Below, one piece after another: positions 33,955 through 45,626 of a stretch of 64,000 bases of DNA (positions within the stretch are counted from its first letter, which is position 1; each line of letters opens with the position of its first letter). A program made the translations under genes and the position numbers. Below the pieces are notes generated by a model. The model made no database searches. It was not told the DNA's origin and was given only the letters and a program-made list of their open reading frames with translations. Origin of the DNA: Notospermus geniculatus (taxonomy: Eukaryota > Nemertea > Pilidiophora > Heteronemertea > Lineidae); the NCBI GenBank assembly GCA_002633025.1, contig NMRB01001001.1, positions 76,675 through 140,674 on the forward strand, written 5' to 3'.

Positions 33955-34320
33955 AGGAACCGGAGGAACTAACGTCACAACGCGGCGCTGTGAGCAGTGC
34001 GACTGAAGTTTCTTTTTTCTAACGTTATTTCCATTCATTTCTGGCGTGAAAATCACCCTTTCGTTTCGGTCGCCTGGCATTAAAATTTACACCATCTTGT
34101 AGCAGATGAAAATGTCTGCAATTTTGCAATGCTTTTTTCCTTAAAATGAAGACATAGATGACGATTTCGGCAACGTCTTTATCTCATTTTTCCTGTAGAA
34201 AATGTACAGCGGATTTTTTCATGACGTAGCCTCAACACATAAAACGACGTCAATGACGTCGTTTCGGTCGCACTGCTCGCAGCGCCGACCTGTCGGGATT
34301 TCCGGCACGCGGGTTCCTCA
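33955..34320. mobile_element. GAGGAACC-family element next to paralogue B stop codon
   Basis: Left end has GAGGAACCGGAGG with CGGCGCTGTGAGC; right end has GCTCGCAGCGCCGACC and GCGGGTTCCTCA as an inverted repeat. Its right edge overlaps the stop codon of paralogue B (34318), so the last residues or the stop may come from the transposon. Confidence 0.7.
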
Positions 34321-37300
34321 TTCGGACCAGTCGTACTCGAATGAGTAGAGATACACGTAATTACTCTGGAAGACCTCCTTGTACTTATTGGTGGCAAGGC
34401 AAGCCAAGTAAAACCCATAGGTATCATAGGTCTGCACTACGGGTGCCCAGTCGAAAGACACCGACTTCTTGAGTGGATCAGAGGATATGGTTGTCACATC
34501 CACAAGATCTGTCGACTCGCTCAGTTCATATTTCACGTAATTTTGCGAGAACTCATCTGTAGAAAAGCCTATTCCATTGTCAGGGACGAGAAAGAGCCTC
34601 ATGGTTGGTTTGGGGTAGCCGGTCACGGTGCAGCTGGCCTCCATCTACGTTACAAAAAAATGCACATGATTAATTCAATGTTGGCCGTCAAAATGTCAAG
34701 CGACGTCACGGCATGAACACAGCGTCAACACAGAGATCCTGACGTCAAAATGTCATGACGTGAGCGTTTCGACGTCATAGCCGGCTATTTGACGGCCAAC
34801 ATGGCCGATTCTTTGCGGTCACGTGACCGTTATGACCTCAGTGAAGGACCTCTATAGCGGTATATAGAAGCAACATCAAAACCCGGTAAAAGAGGGTCCT
34901 TTCGAGAACTCTGACCGCTTTACTTTCAATCTCGTTGTAATCGATGATAAAGAATAAGGACTTACTGTTCCGTTCGATTTTTCATACACGTTTGGGGTTT
35001 TGACCTCAACTTCCACTGGTATCCATTCTATCATCCGCACAATTGTATTCGTGACGTCACTTCCGGTAGAGGCGCTGAACAGATAATACTCCTCACTCCC
35101 CAACGGCATATCGACTTTGAAAGCAGCGAACCCCACTGCCCCAATTCGTGCGCTCGGGAATATTTGATCAACAAGTTTGAACTTCCCTATTTCACCCCCG
35201 ATTGGGTCTCCTGATAAAATCTTTGCTGCCGCTACGACTGGGGCGGATTCTGTCCCCACAGAGACGAAAGTCACAAGACGATTTTTCAAGTTGTGGTTTA
35301 AACCAACTGTGATCACATTGAATTTTCCCCCTTCCTGAACATCAAGTCTTTGAACATATTTGCTTTTTTCGGTTGTTGCAATCCACGACTGGACTGAGAC
35401 CGGTAGCCCATACTGATCGTCCGTAAAATGAACGGCGGTTAATGTGTAAATAGTCGCACTTGGCCCCCGACTTCCCTTTTGGTAAGTTCTGAAAGTCACA
35501 GAACCATAAAGGACAGCGCCATCTATTGGGAAAGAATCGCCAAGTTCCGCTTCGAGTTCAGTCTGGAAGGTTGTGTATCCACCTGATGTTGTGTTTGACT
35601 GGCGCTGTTCCGCTTTTCTTGGCTGTGTGCCGTTTGGCATGTGACGCCTGAAGTTGAGAAAGAAAAGAACCCTGCAAGGTGGCAATCAACCTTAAAATAC
35701 GGGCCCTTCGCCGTCCTGATGTCTGGCTCGATCTTAACACAGTGGATAGTATCCCAAGGCCCACGACAAGTTGCACAATAAACAGGTGAGGTGCGGGCCT
35801 ACATGTAGGTATGTCATGGTCCCCCACTATCTAACATGCACAACTCTACAACGAACGTTAGGAGCGCGAAGGTCCAGTATATCAGTGGTATCATTACAAA
35901 AACATGCAGCTGGAGACGTCGACAATTTTTGAAATACATTGTATACAAGTATTGTGTGGTTCTCGAAGCCAAGAGTGGCGAGGGTTAGTGGAGCAAAAAA
36001 CGCCGTCCTTCTGACAGCTAGATCAATGAAGGGTGAAAATGTGAGACATACCTCATCATCTCTTCCCTAGTTCCAATGATGTTCGAGTACAACCACTGAT
36101 AACTGGGGTGGAAATAAGACCGCATATTATCATCATCGCGCGCCAGTTTACCATTATCCCTATACCTCACGCCGAATCTCAGAGAGAAATTTTCATCCTT
36201 GTCGAGCCTGTAGCCTTTCTTCGGCATCGTGGAGACTTTGGGAAGGGGAATTCCTGGAAACGATAATTTGGCATTATCAGAGAGGGGCCGCGGTTGTCTT
36301 GTGTCGGGTCTCTGACTAGCGGTAAGGAAGTCCCACCGTCGGCGGTAGACTGATTTTAAGTCTCTTTGCCTTGATTACTTCACCACCTTGGTGTTCAAGG
36401 GGTTCCAGCTGACTGATATGAGGTATATTGAGTAGCAGGTGGCACTGATCTCGAACTGCACCTTGGTCATGTGCTTCCCAGCGAGTTGAGGTCTTCGAAT
36501 GAACGGCCAATGGCAAGACGGACTATGCCTAGGGGCAATGATGTAAAGTGCACTGAGCAAGCTTTCAGGCTGGCGCGCTGCGAAACATTATCAAGTTCTG
36601 AACATCAGCGAGAACGAGTGTGAGGGTGGATGCTGGAGTTCCGAGCTTTGATCCCGCCCGAGGGCACCAAGGGCATGAGGTATAAGAGTGGAAGTCGTCA
36701 GAAGGTAAAAAACTAATGGAGTAATCGTGCACTCGACGAGCCAAATTTCAGTTATGAAGGAATTTTTTACCTTGTTCGTACACGGCTTTGAAAAATTCAA
36801 AATCTGACCACATCACTATTGTATTACATGGATGATCCACCGCTAGTTCCAGAGCCAGTGACGAGATATTCATTAGTGTTGTTGAGTGAACAGAGAAATG
36901 GAATTCATCACCTCGCCGGGATTTTCTCGCAATGATCCCACTGCCATCATCTGAAGTTATAGAAGAAAGTTTGTAAGATCGTTGTGAGGCTACTGTTGTG
37001 GTATTTCAAGCCATGCCTCTCATGCCTATTGATCATATTAGCGCCCTCGTCCATGGTGTGGTTTTTAAAGGGAATACATGTACATGTAGCCTACATGTAC
37101 ATCTGCCTCGTTTTTGATTATGGTCATTCTTCACGTTGAGAACGAATGGTACATGCTAGATCGGATCTGGCCCATAATTGATTCGGACTGTTTACCTTGG
37201 AACAGTACTTGAATGTCATCGTAGACAAAATATGGAGTCAGTTTGTATTCAGACGTCATTGTCAACTGAACAACCCTAGCAGCCTGGAGATCCGGGGACA

Positions 37301-37596
37301 CACTGACAGCCGTCACCTCCCCGATCTTAATGGGACCATTGCAATGACCCTGTCCGGCTACTGACGATACCTGGACGAAGAAGTTGGAGGATGAAAGAGT
37401 GGGGAATTACAAAACCTGCTTCAGAACCACGAATCGAATTGTGACTTATAAAACTATCCACGACAGCAGTCCAGGAACCTTGAAGACACAACAGTGTACG
37501 AAGAATAACAGGATTTAAAGGTTATCACAGCGAACTAACCTTCAGTATCCCGTAGGCCAAGGCCACACGAAAGGCAACCGAAATCGAATTCAACAT
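34318..37596 (-). CDS. secreted Ig-domain protein, paralogue B (six exons)
   Basis: Exons 37596-37540, 37370-37196, 36950-36771, 36253-36052, 35617-34966 and 34644-34318, giving 530 residues with the same phases as A. Exon 1 encodes MLNSISVAFRVALAYGILK: an arginine sits in the middle of the signal-peptide core, where A has leucine, which may weaken secretion. Exons 2-3: HCNGPIKIGEV, DDGSGI, HPCNTIVMW. Exon 4: LPKVSTMPKKGYRLDKDE. Exon 5 (same length as A's, 652 bases): DSFPIDGA, FTDDQYGLPV, FKVDMPLGSE. Exon 6: SCTVTGYPKP, FDWAP, FYLACLATNKY, Ig-like. Closest to A. The C-terminus (SYVYLYSFEYDWSE-like tail, acidic) is longer than A's and abuts a transposon. Likely secreted; family unrecognised. 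Confidence 0.85.
34680..34860. repeat. GACGTC-rich dispersed repeat, copy 2
   Basis: Located in intron 5 of paralogue B. Contains GACGTCACGGCATGAACACA, ATTTGACGGCCAACATGG and GTCACGTGACCG, shared with the copies at 52012 and 56730. Confidence 0.75.
36280..36620. other. intron 3 segment of paralogue B absent from A
   Basis: Introns 3 of A and B align on both sides (CAGAGAGGGG, then a TTTGATCCCGCCCGAGG / TTCGATCCCGCCCGAGG block, which resembles a tRNA-type B-box), but B has about 330 additional bases. I see no clean terminal repeats. The B-box block may mark an old SINE fragment in both introns. Confidence 0.35.
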
Positions 37597-37694
37597 CTTT
37601 CAGCTGCTTCACCGATCCAGGCAGTAAGAGCGGTGACACGATTTGAGAAAATAACTCCGCCACCCAATACATATCCCTACAGGCGAGACTCATG

Positions 37695-37780
37695 TTATTA
37701 GCTGTGATTGCAGCAATTTCACCTACAATTGATGATATTTAGAGCTATTTCATTTCCTGTCGATGATCTCTGACATGTAT
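37695..37780 (-). promoter_or_regulatory. conserved upstream block of paralogue B
   Basis: Third copy of the block seen at 32831 and 33618 (TGTGATTGCAGCAATTTCA, TTTCATTTCCTGTCGATGA). Homology ends near 37780. Confidence 0.5.
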
Positions 37781-38122
37781 ACTTTTTTAAAAATCGTCGC
37801 TGCGAAGGAAAACGCGATCCTTTTCGAGCGGTGCGATGCCGCAAACTTTCTTCATGATCAACGCCGCGGAAACAAACAAGGGAGGTGTTTCGCAGTTGGT
37901 TCGTGGTGTCCATTCCCCAAGGTTGTGTGTGTGGGGGGGGTGGGGGTGTCATCGGGTTCCTTGGTTTCTGGTTGAATATGAACCAAAGAGAAGTCATCCA
38001 CCAGTCAACTGGCTTCATCGGATCACGACAGCTTGGGTAATCAATAAGAGGAAAGTGTAGAAAGTGAATAAACCATCAGTTGATATTATATGAATGCTTT
38101 CTTGATAATTAAAAAAATGCCA

Positions 38123-38164
38123 AGGGATTCAAAAGACATCCTTAGGGATTCAGAAGACATCCTT
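38123..38164. repeat. 21-bp unit repeated twice
   Basis: AGGGATTCAAAAGACATCCTT followed by the same with one A to G change. Confidence 0.85.
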
Positions 38165-38270
38165 AACTGACAACTGTAACAATATGTAGGCCTCATCTCT
38201 CCCAATTGTCTTTACCAGCTGTCCTTCCTTTAATACTCATTCAATATACAACACAGATAACCAGAATTTG

Positions 38271-38582
38271 AACAAGCCTGGCGGCGACAGGGTTCACAAG
38301 GTGACTTCAGGGGTGGAACTCAGCCTCATTCCCCCAGGCTTCAGCAGCCGTGTATTGGCATATAAACAAACATGATGGTGGATACACAACAACCAGTGAT
38401 TAACAGTCCTGTCCACGGGAGCCAGAAAAATGGCCCAGAGTGGAGGCGGTAGAGCGAAATGTCACCCCAAGAAATTTTGTTTATTGGATATAGAGTATTT
38501 GCGGTGAAATGAAAAGGCAAAAAAAATTTTAAAGACAGGGGAAACGGTGAATGTGTGAACCCTGTCGCCGCTAGGCTTGTTT
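38271..38582. mobile_element. ~310-bp MITE just downstream of paralogue C
   Basis: Ends AACAAGCCTGGCGGCGACAG and its near-complement (one mismatch), inner side GGGTTCAC. It ends 62 bp from the stop codon of paralogue C. The 84-codon frame inside is not a transposase. Confidence 0.75.
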
Positions 38583-38643
38583 TCATTTTAGACAAGTTGG
38601 CTTCGGCAATGAATGAGTTAATAACACCATCAGCATCGTCATC

Positions 38644-41600
38644 TTACTTCTTTCCATAGAAAGCGTAGGATTGGAAATAATGTACTGTCGACTCATTCTG
38701 GTAGACATTAGAGGCAAAACAGTACAAGTAAAAGGCCCGAACATCATACTCTTTCTCCATCTCATCCCACTGAAATGACACGGTTTTCTTGAAGAAAACA
38801 TCCGGGGATGACGTTACGTTTATTAGGTTTGGTGTTTCGCTGACTTCGTACTTCAGAAATTCATCCGGGACTTTTTTCCAGTTATTGTAAACGAAGTCGT
38901 AGTATGGTACCACGAACAGCCGCAATAATGGCGGTGGGAAACCAGTGGCCGTGCACGACCCTTGGCAGAGGTTCTTGAAAGAAATCAAGAGAAAAATGAA
39001 TTGTAAGTGTGCTGCAAACTTGAGAAGTACATGTATTGCGATTCGATTATCAATGGAGTTATGAAGTCTATTGGCAATGGGTGAAAGGTCTCACATATGC
39101 CCCACTTTTACCTCCAAGAAAGAAAGGTGTTTCTAAATTGGCAAGAAGTATCAAAAATAAACTTGTCTAAAAACAGTTTGTTGCTAGTGACGACGAAGAC
39201 TGGTACTTACTGTGTCGTCGGTTTCGAGTTCTTCGGCGTGGACTCGAACAGGAATGATACTGACAAATTCTACAAGGACAGATGTGGCATTACCACCAGT
39301 AGACGCCTTGAACAGATAGTGGGTTTTCTCTCCCAAGGGCAAATCATGGCTGATTTGGAACTCGCCAAATGCGACGGATCCAAGTTGAGATCCAGGGTAG
39401 AGAAAGTCCACTTGTTCGTCAGCCATTTTTGTCGGGTTTTGGGAGCACTGGCGAGAGATGGTCAAAGATGGCGCCGTATCTACACCCACAGCAATAAAGG
39501 TGAGGATCCCCATCGACTTGGGTGTGACGAAGTTCAGTCCAATCGTCAACAAGGCCGTGCCGTCCGGTTGTCTGGATTGGTGTATCTGTGTAGCGTAATC
39601 TGGTGTTGGGTAGAGTGACCTGATTGACACCGGTAAGCCGTAAGGATCGTCGGTGAAGTGAACACTGGTCATGGCGAATACACGCATATCATGGAGAGAA
39701 ACCCCCTCATCTCGAATGTTAAACGTCAGCATTGGAATAAACACAGCGCCATCTACTGGAAAGGAGTTACCCATTTCCAGCTGGAACATTGCTGTAGTCG
39801 TCTTATATTCATTGCAACTTGTGTTCAGGTAACGACTGTGGGCTTTTCTTGGCGAGATACCATGATGGCTGAGAATTGGAAAAGGAAACGAAGGATTGTA
39901 TGATTTGATGTAAAACGCAAACACGTGCATGCAGGTCTTTGGTAAAGAATGCGAAAAGTGCAGAGAGCGCTCGCTCCATCGTCATGGCGGTGACGAAGGG
40001 AGGAAGAGTTAAAGAAGCTCTGACATTCTCAGGATGCCGTCCTCGGCTTGTTCACTCCTCATGCGCCCCCTATGGTCATTTTTAGGGAATACCAAGTGAT
40101 GAAGGTCTTCACATCTGCCTGGCACTCGGCTCACTCGACTTCACGGCATTCCGATGGTCATGCAACAGCTTGCTCACCTCACTTCTTCCAATGTATGCAT
40201 GATATTCGTTTTATACCAATGATATCGAAGTTTTGGGACGAAACTTCGGGAGCGGAGTCTCGGTGCTAATAGACTGTCGTTCTTGTAAGTGAGGCCGAAT
40301 TTCAGTTGAAACAGTTTCTCCTTGTCCAATCTGTATCCCTTCTTCGGCATCGTGGCCACGGTGGGGAAGGGTATTCCTGGAAAGAATTGTCGTCGCTTCA
40401 TTGTGACTTACAGGTTGCAGAGGTCTTCAAGCAATATTGATATCGAGATATTGATATTGAGAGTGATCAACTAAAAGTAGGCTCCTGAACCTTCGTTACT
40501 CTCCGATTCCCTTTGAACTCTGTTCCATCGCGCATGCAGATTTGTCGTGATTGGGCCAGCATTTTGCTTGGGGTACGAAGCACAATGGACATCAACGGCT
40601 ACTACTTGTTGTCATTCCACGAGTTCTCATTACCCTGTTTACATTGATAGGTATTCTAATTCAGAGTTGGCAGACTCTGTGAATGGACCTCTGAGAAAAA
40701 TAGTTACCTTCTTCAAATAGGAGCAGTAGGAAGTCGAATTCCATAAGAATTGCAATGCTGTTGCAAGGATGTTTGGTCACTAGTTCCAAGGTGAGCGTTG
40801 ACGCATCCAGGATACCGTCAGACTCGATGGAGAAGACGGTAACCTCGCCTTGACGAGACTTACTGGCCTTGATTCCGCTACCATCATCTGGATTTAGAAT
40901 GAGAATGCTGCAGGAGTTCACTAGATAGAGACATACGACCCCTAATTCTGGTTGGATCAAGTTAGTCCTTTAGCCACGAACTTGAGGCAAGGGTTCGGCG
41001 TTAGTCTTGCTTAGTGAGGTTTCGGCAAATCTGACGAAACACGAAATACGAAATACGAAATTCAACTTCATTTCCAGGACCTAATGTATTTCTGGAGATG
41101 GATGGTACATGAACCACAAATGTCCTGTGGAGGATTATACGCTAAAACCGTTGACAATGTATGGGGTTGATATTGAGGACTGTCTCCTCTGGTACATTGG
41201 TCAACTGAACACCAAGAACGGACTGGGTCAAAAGGAGCCAACTTTTGTTCTGGTGGATATTCCATTTGCAGAAAAATGATACGATATTAATTTAGATTAA
41301 TTTACCTTTGTACAATATTTGTTTTCCGATGTCGAGTGTCATTCGAAGGTCGAGCTCATATTCCGATCTAATAGCGATGTCAATTCGTTTCGCATCTCTG
41401 TGATCGGGGATGGCGCTTATGTTAACAACTTCACCAAGATAGATGGGCCCTTTGCAGAGTTCTTGCCCTGCGACTGGGCAACCCTGAAGTCATGAGACGG
41501 AGAGAACGGATGCTATCTGCATCAAAATCGGGAGGCCGCACACCGACCGTGCGGCAATGGGGGACTTTAATGCCGTCAGATGCCACCACCTGTTAGCGGT

Positions 41601-41965
41601 CCTAGAACGTCATGAAATTTGACGTCACAAGGAAGAAGTGAACGCCACGACGTCATCCATAATGACGTGGAGGCCATGGCTTACGTCAGTGACGTCAAAT
41701 TTCGTGAAGTTCTACGACCGCCAACAGGCGACCTCTAACGGCAGTAAAGTCTCCCATTTTGTTACAGTTTTTGTCTTATTTTTGCATTCTCATCGTAATC
41801 GAGTTTGGCGACGCAGAAGATTTGTGTGAGTATAAAAACCTACATGCCGGCTTACTTACCGTTTTACGCAACATCTCTAACTCAAATAAAACAAAAAGTA
41901 CCAACCTGGAACAGCCCGTATAGACAGACGACTCCAAGTAGTGTTGAGAAAAACCTGAGCGTCAT
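38644..41965 (-). CDS. secreted Ig-domain protein, paralogue C (six exons)
   Basis: Exons 41965-41906, 41483-41306, 40887-40708, 40376-40178, 39847-39211 and 38973-38644, giving 527 residues; phases 0,1,1,2,0 as in A and B. Exon 1 encodes a good signal peptide (MTLRFFSTLLGVVCLYGLFQ). Exon 2: LCKGPIYLGEV. Exon 3: DDGSGIKASKSRQGEV, HPCNSIAIL. Exon 4: FPTVATMPKKGYRLDKEK. Exon 5: NSFPVDGA, HFTDDPYGLPVS, SHDLPLGEK. Exon 6: SCTATGFPPP, FQWDEM, FYLYCFASNVY, Ig-like. It is clearly the most diverged of the three, yet exon structure is conserved, so the intron pattern predates the duplications. The extra cysteine before the Ig domain (NLCQGSC) is not in A or B. MITE sequence at 41560..41756 sits in intron 1. 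Confidence 0.85.
41010..41110. repeat. repeat shared with the element at 13709..14235
   Basis: In intron 2 of paralogue C. Matches 13958-14065 (GTGAGGTTTCGGCAAATCTG, ACGAAATACGAAA, CTAATGTATTT then GGAGATGGATGGTAC). Confidence 0.65.
41560..41756. mobile_element. MITE in intron 1 of paralogue C
   Basis: Imperfect arms: GGGGGACTTTAATGCCGTCA, AGCGGTCCTAGAACGTCATG on the left and complements on the right. A second, half copy lies at 43276..43358. Confidence 0.8.
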
Positions 41966-43275
41966 TGCTGGCGGGTGCCCTGGCTAGACACGTCCACTGT
42001 ACACAAACATCAAGAGGAAAGGAAGACACACGGCAGATCGAAGGAGGGGAGCTGTTTGTAATTCAAGAGATGTGTCATTGGAACCAGGCTAATGGCTGAG
42101 TAAATAGGACACGTATACAACCTGCGTCACTAGAGGGTGTCCTAGAAAGTTTTTACTTTCCTCTTCTCGCGAGAAATGATGGTAGTGAAACGTGATATGG
42201 TTTCGAACGGAGGAATCTGTCTGTCCAGTGGCAGTTTATCAATCAGTGGGCGACAAAAGTGCATTTGGGACGTAACTTAGCTGTAATACTTGGGTTTATT
42301 TCAGCATCTAACCAAAGACAGTAATTAAACTTGCAGCTGATTGGAAGATGGATGCGTCTTCATGGGTTCTTTGAACGTAAAACGTGAAATAAAGCTTACC
42401 ATCTAAAATGACTTCATGTCGACAAGGATTATCCGGACGATGGCATGTCGCTCAGCGACAAAACTACCCATCCACAAAATATCAGAGAGATTTATATCCT
42501 CGAATATTTATAGACAATAAATCGTATTTATTCCAAGATATTAGCCATCAAAGCGCTGATTTATTAAGGAAAGGATGTCAGCGACTGAGCATTAATTGCT
42601 TCTTAATTAGCGAGTTATCGTGCTTTGTAAAAGAGTTGGTATGAAGGAGAGCATTAGCATTGTTGGGTCAAGGGCGGTAATAAATTCCCAACTTGATGCC
42701 GGGGCCATTCCGATACCATCATTTGGGTATTATGGCGCGCTTTTTATTACCTTTATCATAACTGCTTTTCGGCCACGATTAGTCTATCCCAATTCATAAT
42801 TTTGGTGCATACTAATACTTCTGAGCATCAAGGCAACCTCCTCCTGGAGTGCACATCAGGTCACCGTGGGCTACGTGACGCGAGTCGGGAACGTCTGGTA
42901 GCTGTAAATGCTCCAGACATGACGGGGAAATGTGAATTTTATGTCAACCCCGCCCAATATCTTTCCCAGGAACGATACCACACCAAATAACACGCCACAA
43001 GAGGAGTTTATGCGACGTCACATTGCTGTAGCCACATTGCTTTCGTCCAAATCGGCGAGCACCGACAATTAAATGACATTTTCGACGCAGAACTGCAGCA
43101 ATTTCGAGCCCTCTTCTCCTCAGGGCGGTTTCATTTTCTGCAATTTCGTGTCATTCTTAATTACCCCACCACCTTTGATGTTTGCATTTCAATTTTTCTG
43201 ACGGTAAGTGCCCGGAGGGATCTCCCTGCTGCCACTTCCAGTTAACTTTTTATGTTACCAATATCTTCAGTCATT
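41966..43275. other. upstream of paralogue C; no gene seen
   Basis: Should contain the promoter of paralogue C. The block shared upstream of A and B is not recognisable here. No other feature supported. Confidence 0.35.
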
Positions 43276-43358
43276 GGGAGACTTTCCTGCCGTTAGAGGC
43301 CACCACCAATTAGCGGTCCTAGAACGTCACGAAATTTGACATCACAGAGAAATGGACG
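43276..43358. repeat. one arm of the 41560..41756 MITE family
   Basis: GGGAGACTTTCCTGCCGTTA, TAGCGGTCCTAGAACGTCAC match the left arm of the intron-1 element; no right arm follows. Confidence 0.7.
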
Positions 43359-43359
43359 C

Positions 43360-44658
43360 CACATATTCCATTGTCCGACTATTTGAACAATAGATAAGCT
43401 CAGTCATTGGCCCAACCGATTGATTGCGAAAACGCGTTATTACATGTAACATGCACGACTTCGCTGAAGACGTTAAAAATGCCAATCTCAGATTTTAAAA
43501 AATCGTTGGCATAAATTGAATGGGAAGCAAATTGGATTAAATTTGGTCGTCAACTCGTCATGTTAATTAAGAAAATAGCCTTATTCTTGCTGAAGGGAAA
43601 CCTTTTGCTGTCGGTCTATCAGCCTTGACTAATTAGTTACATTCCAATCTAAGTGAAAGTCTTTGTTAATTCTGTTCGATGTCCTCTGATAGTGTTGAGT
43701 GTTTTCAATTCTTTGACGTTCCTCACGTGGATGAAGATTTTCCTAAATTGTGACAAATTAATGATGGAATTTTTCATCGTCCTCGTGTCGTCAAGTAAAA
43801 ACTATCGGAGGATGCCTGACGACCTTCAACCATTATTGGTCTTCAACCGCCGTTATTGGCATTTTGTCGGATGTTTAAGAATAGAACAAGTGTCTTTCCA
43901 TACGGTTCGTCGAATACATTTCATGAGAAACAGTCTCAGTTTTGTGTATTCCCGTTGTAATCTACCTACAAGGGTGTTCGAATGATAGTTTACACAAGAA
44001 ACCATCTCAATACGTCCATTACTGAAATTGCCTTGCCTGTCTTGCATCCGATAACGCTGGTCTTTCACCTCAATTAATTTGTCTATGTGGGAATGTCACT
44101 ACAAAGTTGGTCAAGGTGAGTGAGTCAGTTTCACACGTTGAAGGTGAAGTGACGGTTCGTCTCTGGATTCTAGGAAAACCTTTGTTCCATGGTTTTTCTT
44201 CCTTTTTTGCCTTTTTCTCTGCAAAATACGCCATAACACGAGACATGCTTCCTTACTCATTGGAGCACTTCGGTGAAGCAAAGGATAAAAAAATCCTTCA
44301 TTAGTTCCTGAGAATGCACTGGTATCGTTCAAGCAATAGCTCTCCCTCGCTTGCCTAATGAACGTTCCGGTACAGTACCACGCGATGGGACAGGCTTTAT
44401 GCAATCATTACCGGAGTACGTCTGAATAAATTTATTGAAGCGATGGTTCGAGGCAAAACCTCGAGGTTGATACATGGTAAATGGATTTCGAATTAAGGTC
44501 GCATAGAAAGGCAATGAGTGATGGTGGTTATTGAACTGTGAGAGTGCGCCTGAAGAGGGCACAAGAACCTGATTCGGCTTTCAATGTACTTGTCATGTAA
44601 CCAGCAACTGATGGTCGTATTGAGTCTTCAACAACATAGCCTACATTTCCACGTCTGT
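43360..44658. other. gene-free stretch
   Basis: A 110-codon plus-strand frame at 43653..43985 has no domain and overlaps minus-strand frames; not supported as a gene. Confidence 0.35.
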
Positions 44659-44804
44659 GGGCCGTATGCACCAACGAAGATCTTGAACTCAGGTTGAGCC
44701 ACAACTTTTCCATTGTCACATCATGCCCTGGCAAACCTGAACAATTGAAAAGTTGTGGCTCAACCTGTGTTAGGTATAATTAATCTTCGGTGGCGCATAC
44801 GGCC
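44659..44804. mobile_element. 146-bp MITE
   Basis: Ends GGGCCGTATGCACCAACGAA and near-complement. Internal arms share AGGTTGAGCCACAACTTTTC with its complement. Confidence 0.8.
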
Positions 44805-44821
44805 AACCATTTCGTGAGAAG

Positions 44822-45217
44822 CAAGCCAGCCCAACCACAAAAGACTAATATTTGACCGATTACGTCACGGCCTCTACTTTCATGAAAATGTGAAATTCAC
44901 CACAACATTACATGACATAAGCACTGGGGCCGGTTGCACAAAAGTTGAAAAGATAAAAGTCTGTTAATTTAACTTTTCCTGTTAAAATCCCTACTTGGTG
45001 TCAACTAACAAAACTAACATTTTAGGATAAGTTATAACGACAAGATAAACTAACAGTGATTTTTAACTTTTGTGCAACCGGCCCCTGCTGGTGATCAAGA
45101 GGCGAGGCATGTCCTAAAATCCGTGTCATCGGTCATGTCGACGTGGTAAAATGCTCTACATAATTCGTACGAGTGGGTTTGAACCTGAATAATTTGTTGA
45201 GTGACCTCTCAGATGTA
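44822..45217. repeat. 396-bp duplication, copy 1
   Basis: Near-identical to 45231..45626, including an embedded MITE. Ends at the undetermined base 45218. Confidence 0.92.
44927..45084. mobile_element. palindromic MITE, GGCCGGTTGCACAAAA-end family
   Basis: Arms GGGCCGGTTGCACAAAAGTT and complement, CTG at both edges as a possible 3-bp duplication. Carried in both copies of the 396-bp duplication (second at about 45335..45494). Confidence 0.8.
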
Positions 45218-45230
45218 NGAGCGCCCACTG

Positions 45231-45626
45231 CAAGCCAGCCCAACCACAAAAGACTAATATTTGACCGATTACGTCACGGCCTCTACTTTCATGAAAATGT
45301 GAAATTCACCACAGCATTACATGACATAAGCACTGGCGCCGGTTGCACAAAAGTTGAAAAGATAAAAGTCTGTTAATTTAACTTTTCCTGTTAAAATCCC
45401 TACTTGGTGTCAACTAACAAAACTAACATTTTAGGATAAGTTATAACGACAAGATAAACTGACAGTGATTTTTAACTTTTGTGCAACCGGCCCCTGCTGG
45501 TGATCAAGAGGCGAGGCATGTCCTAAAATCCGTGTCATCGGTCATGTCGACGTGGTAAAATGCTCTACATAATTCGTACGAGTGGGTTTGAACCTGAATA
45601 ATTTGTTGAGTGACCTCTCAGATGTA
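45231..45626. repeat. 396-bp duplication, copy 2
   Basis: Differs from copy 1 at very few positions. Separated from it by the n at 45218 and 12 further bases. Confidence 0.92.

Noticed and set aside
39097-39618. 173-codon plus-strand frame
   Set aside because: Antisense shadow of exon 5 of paralogue C.
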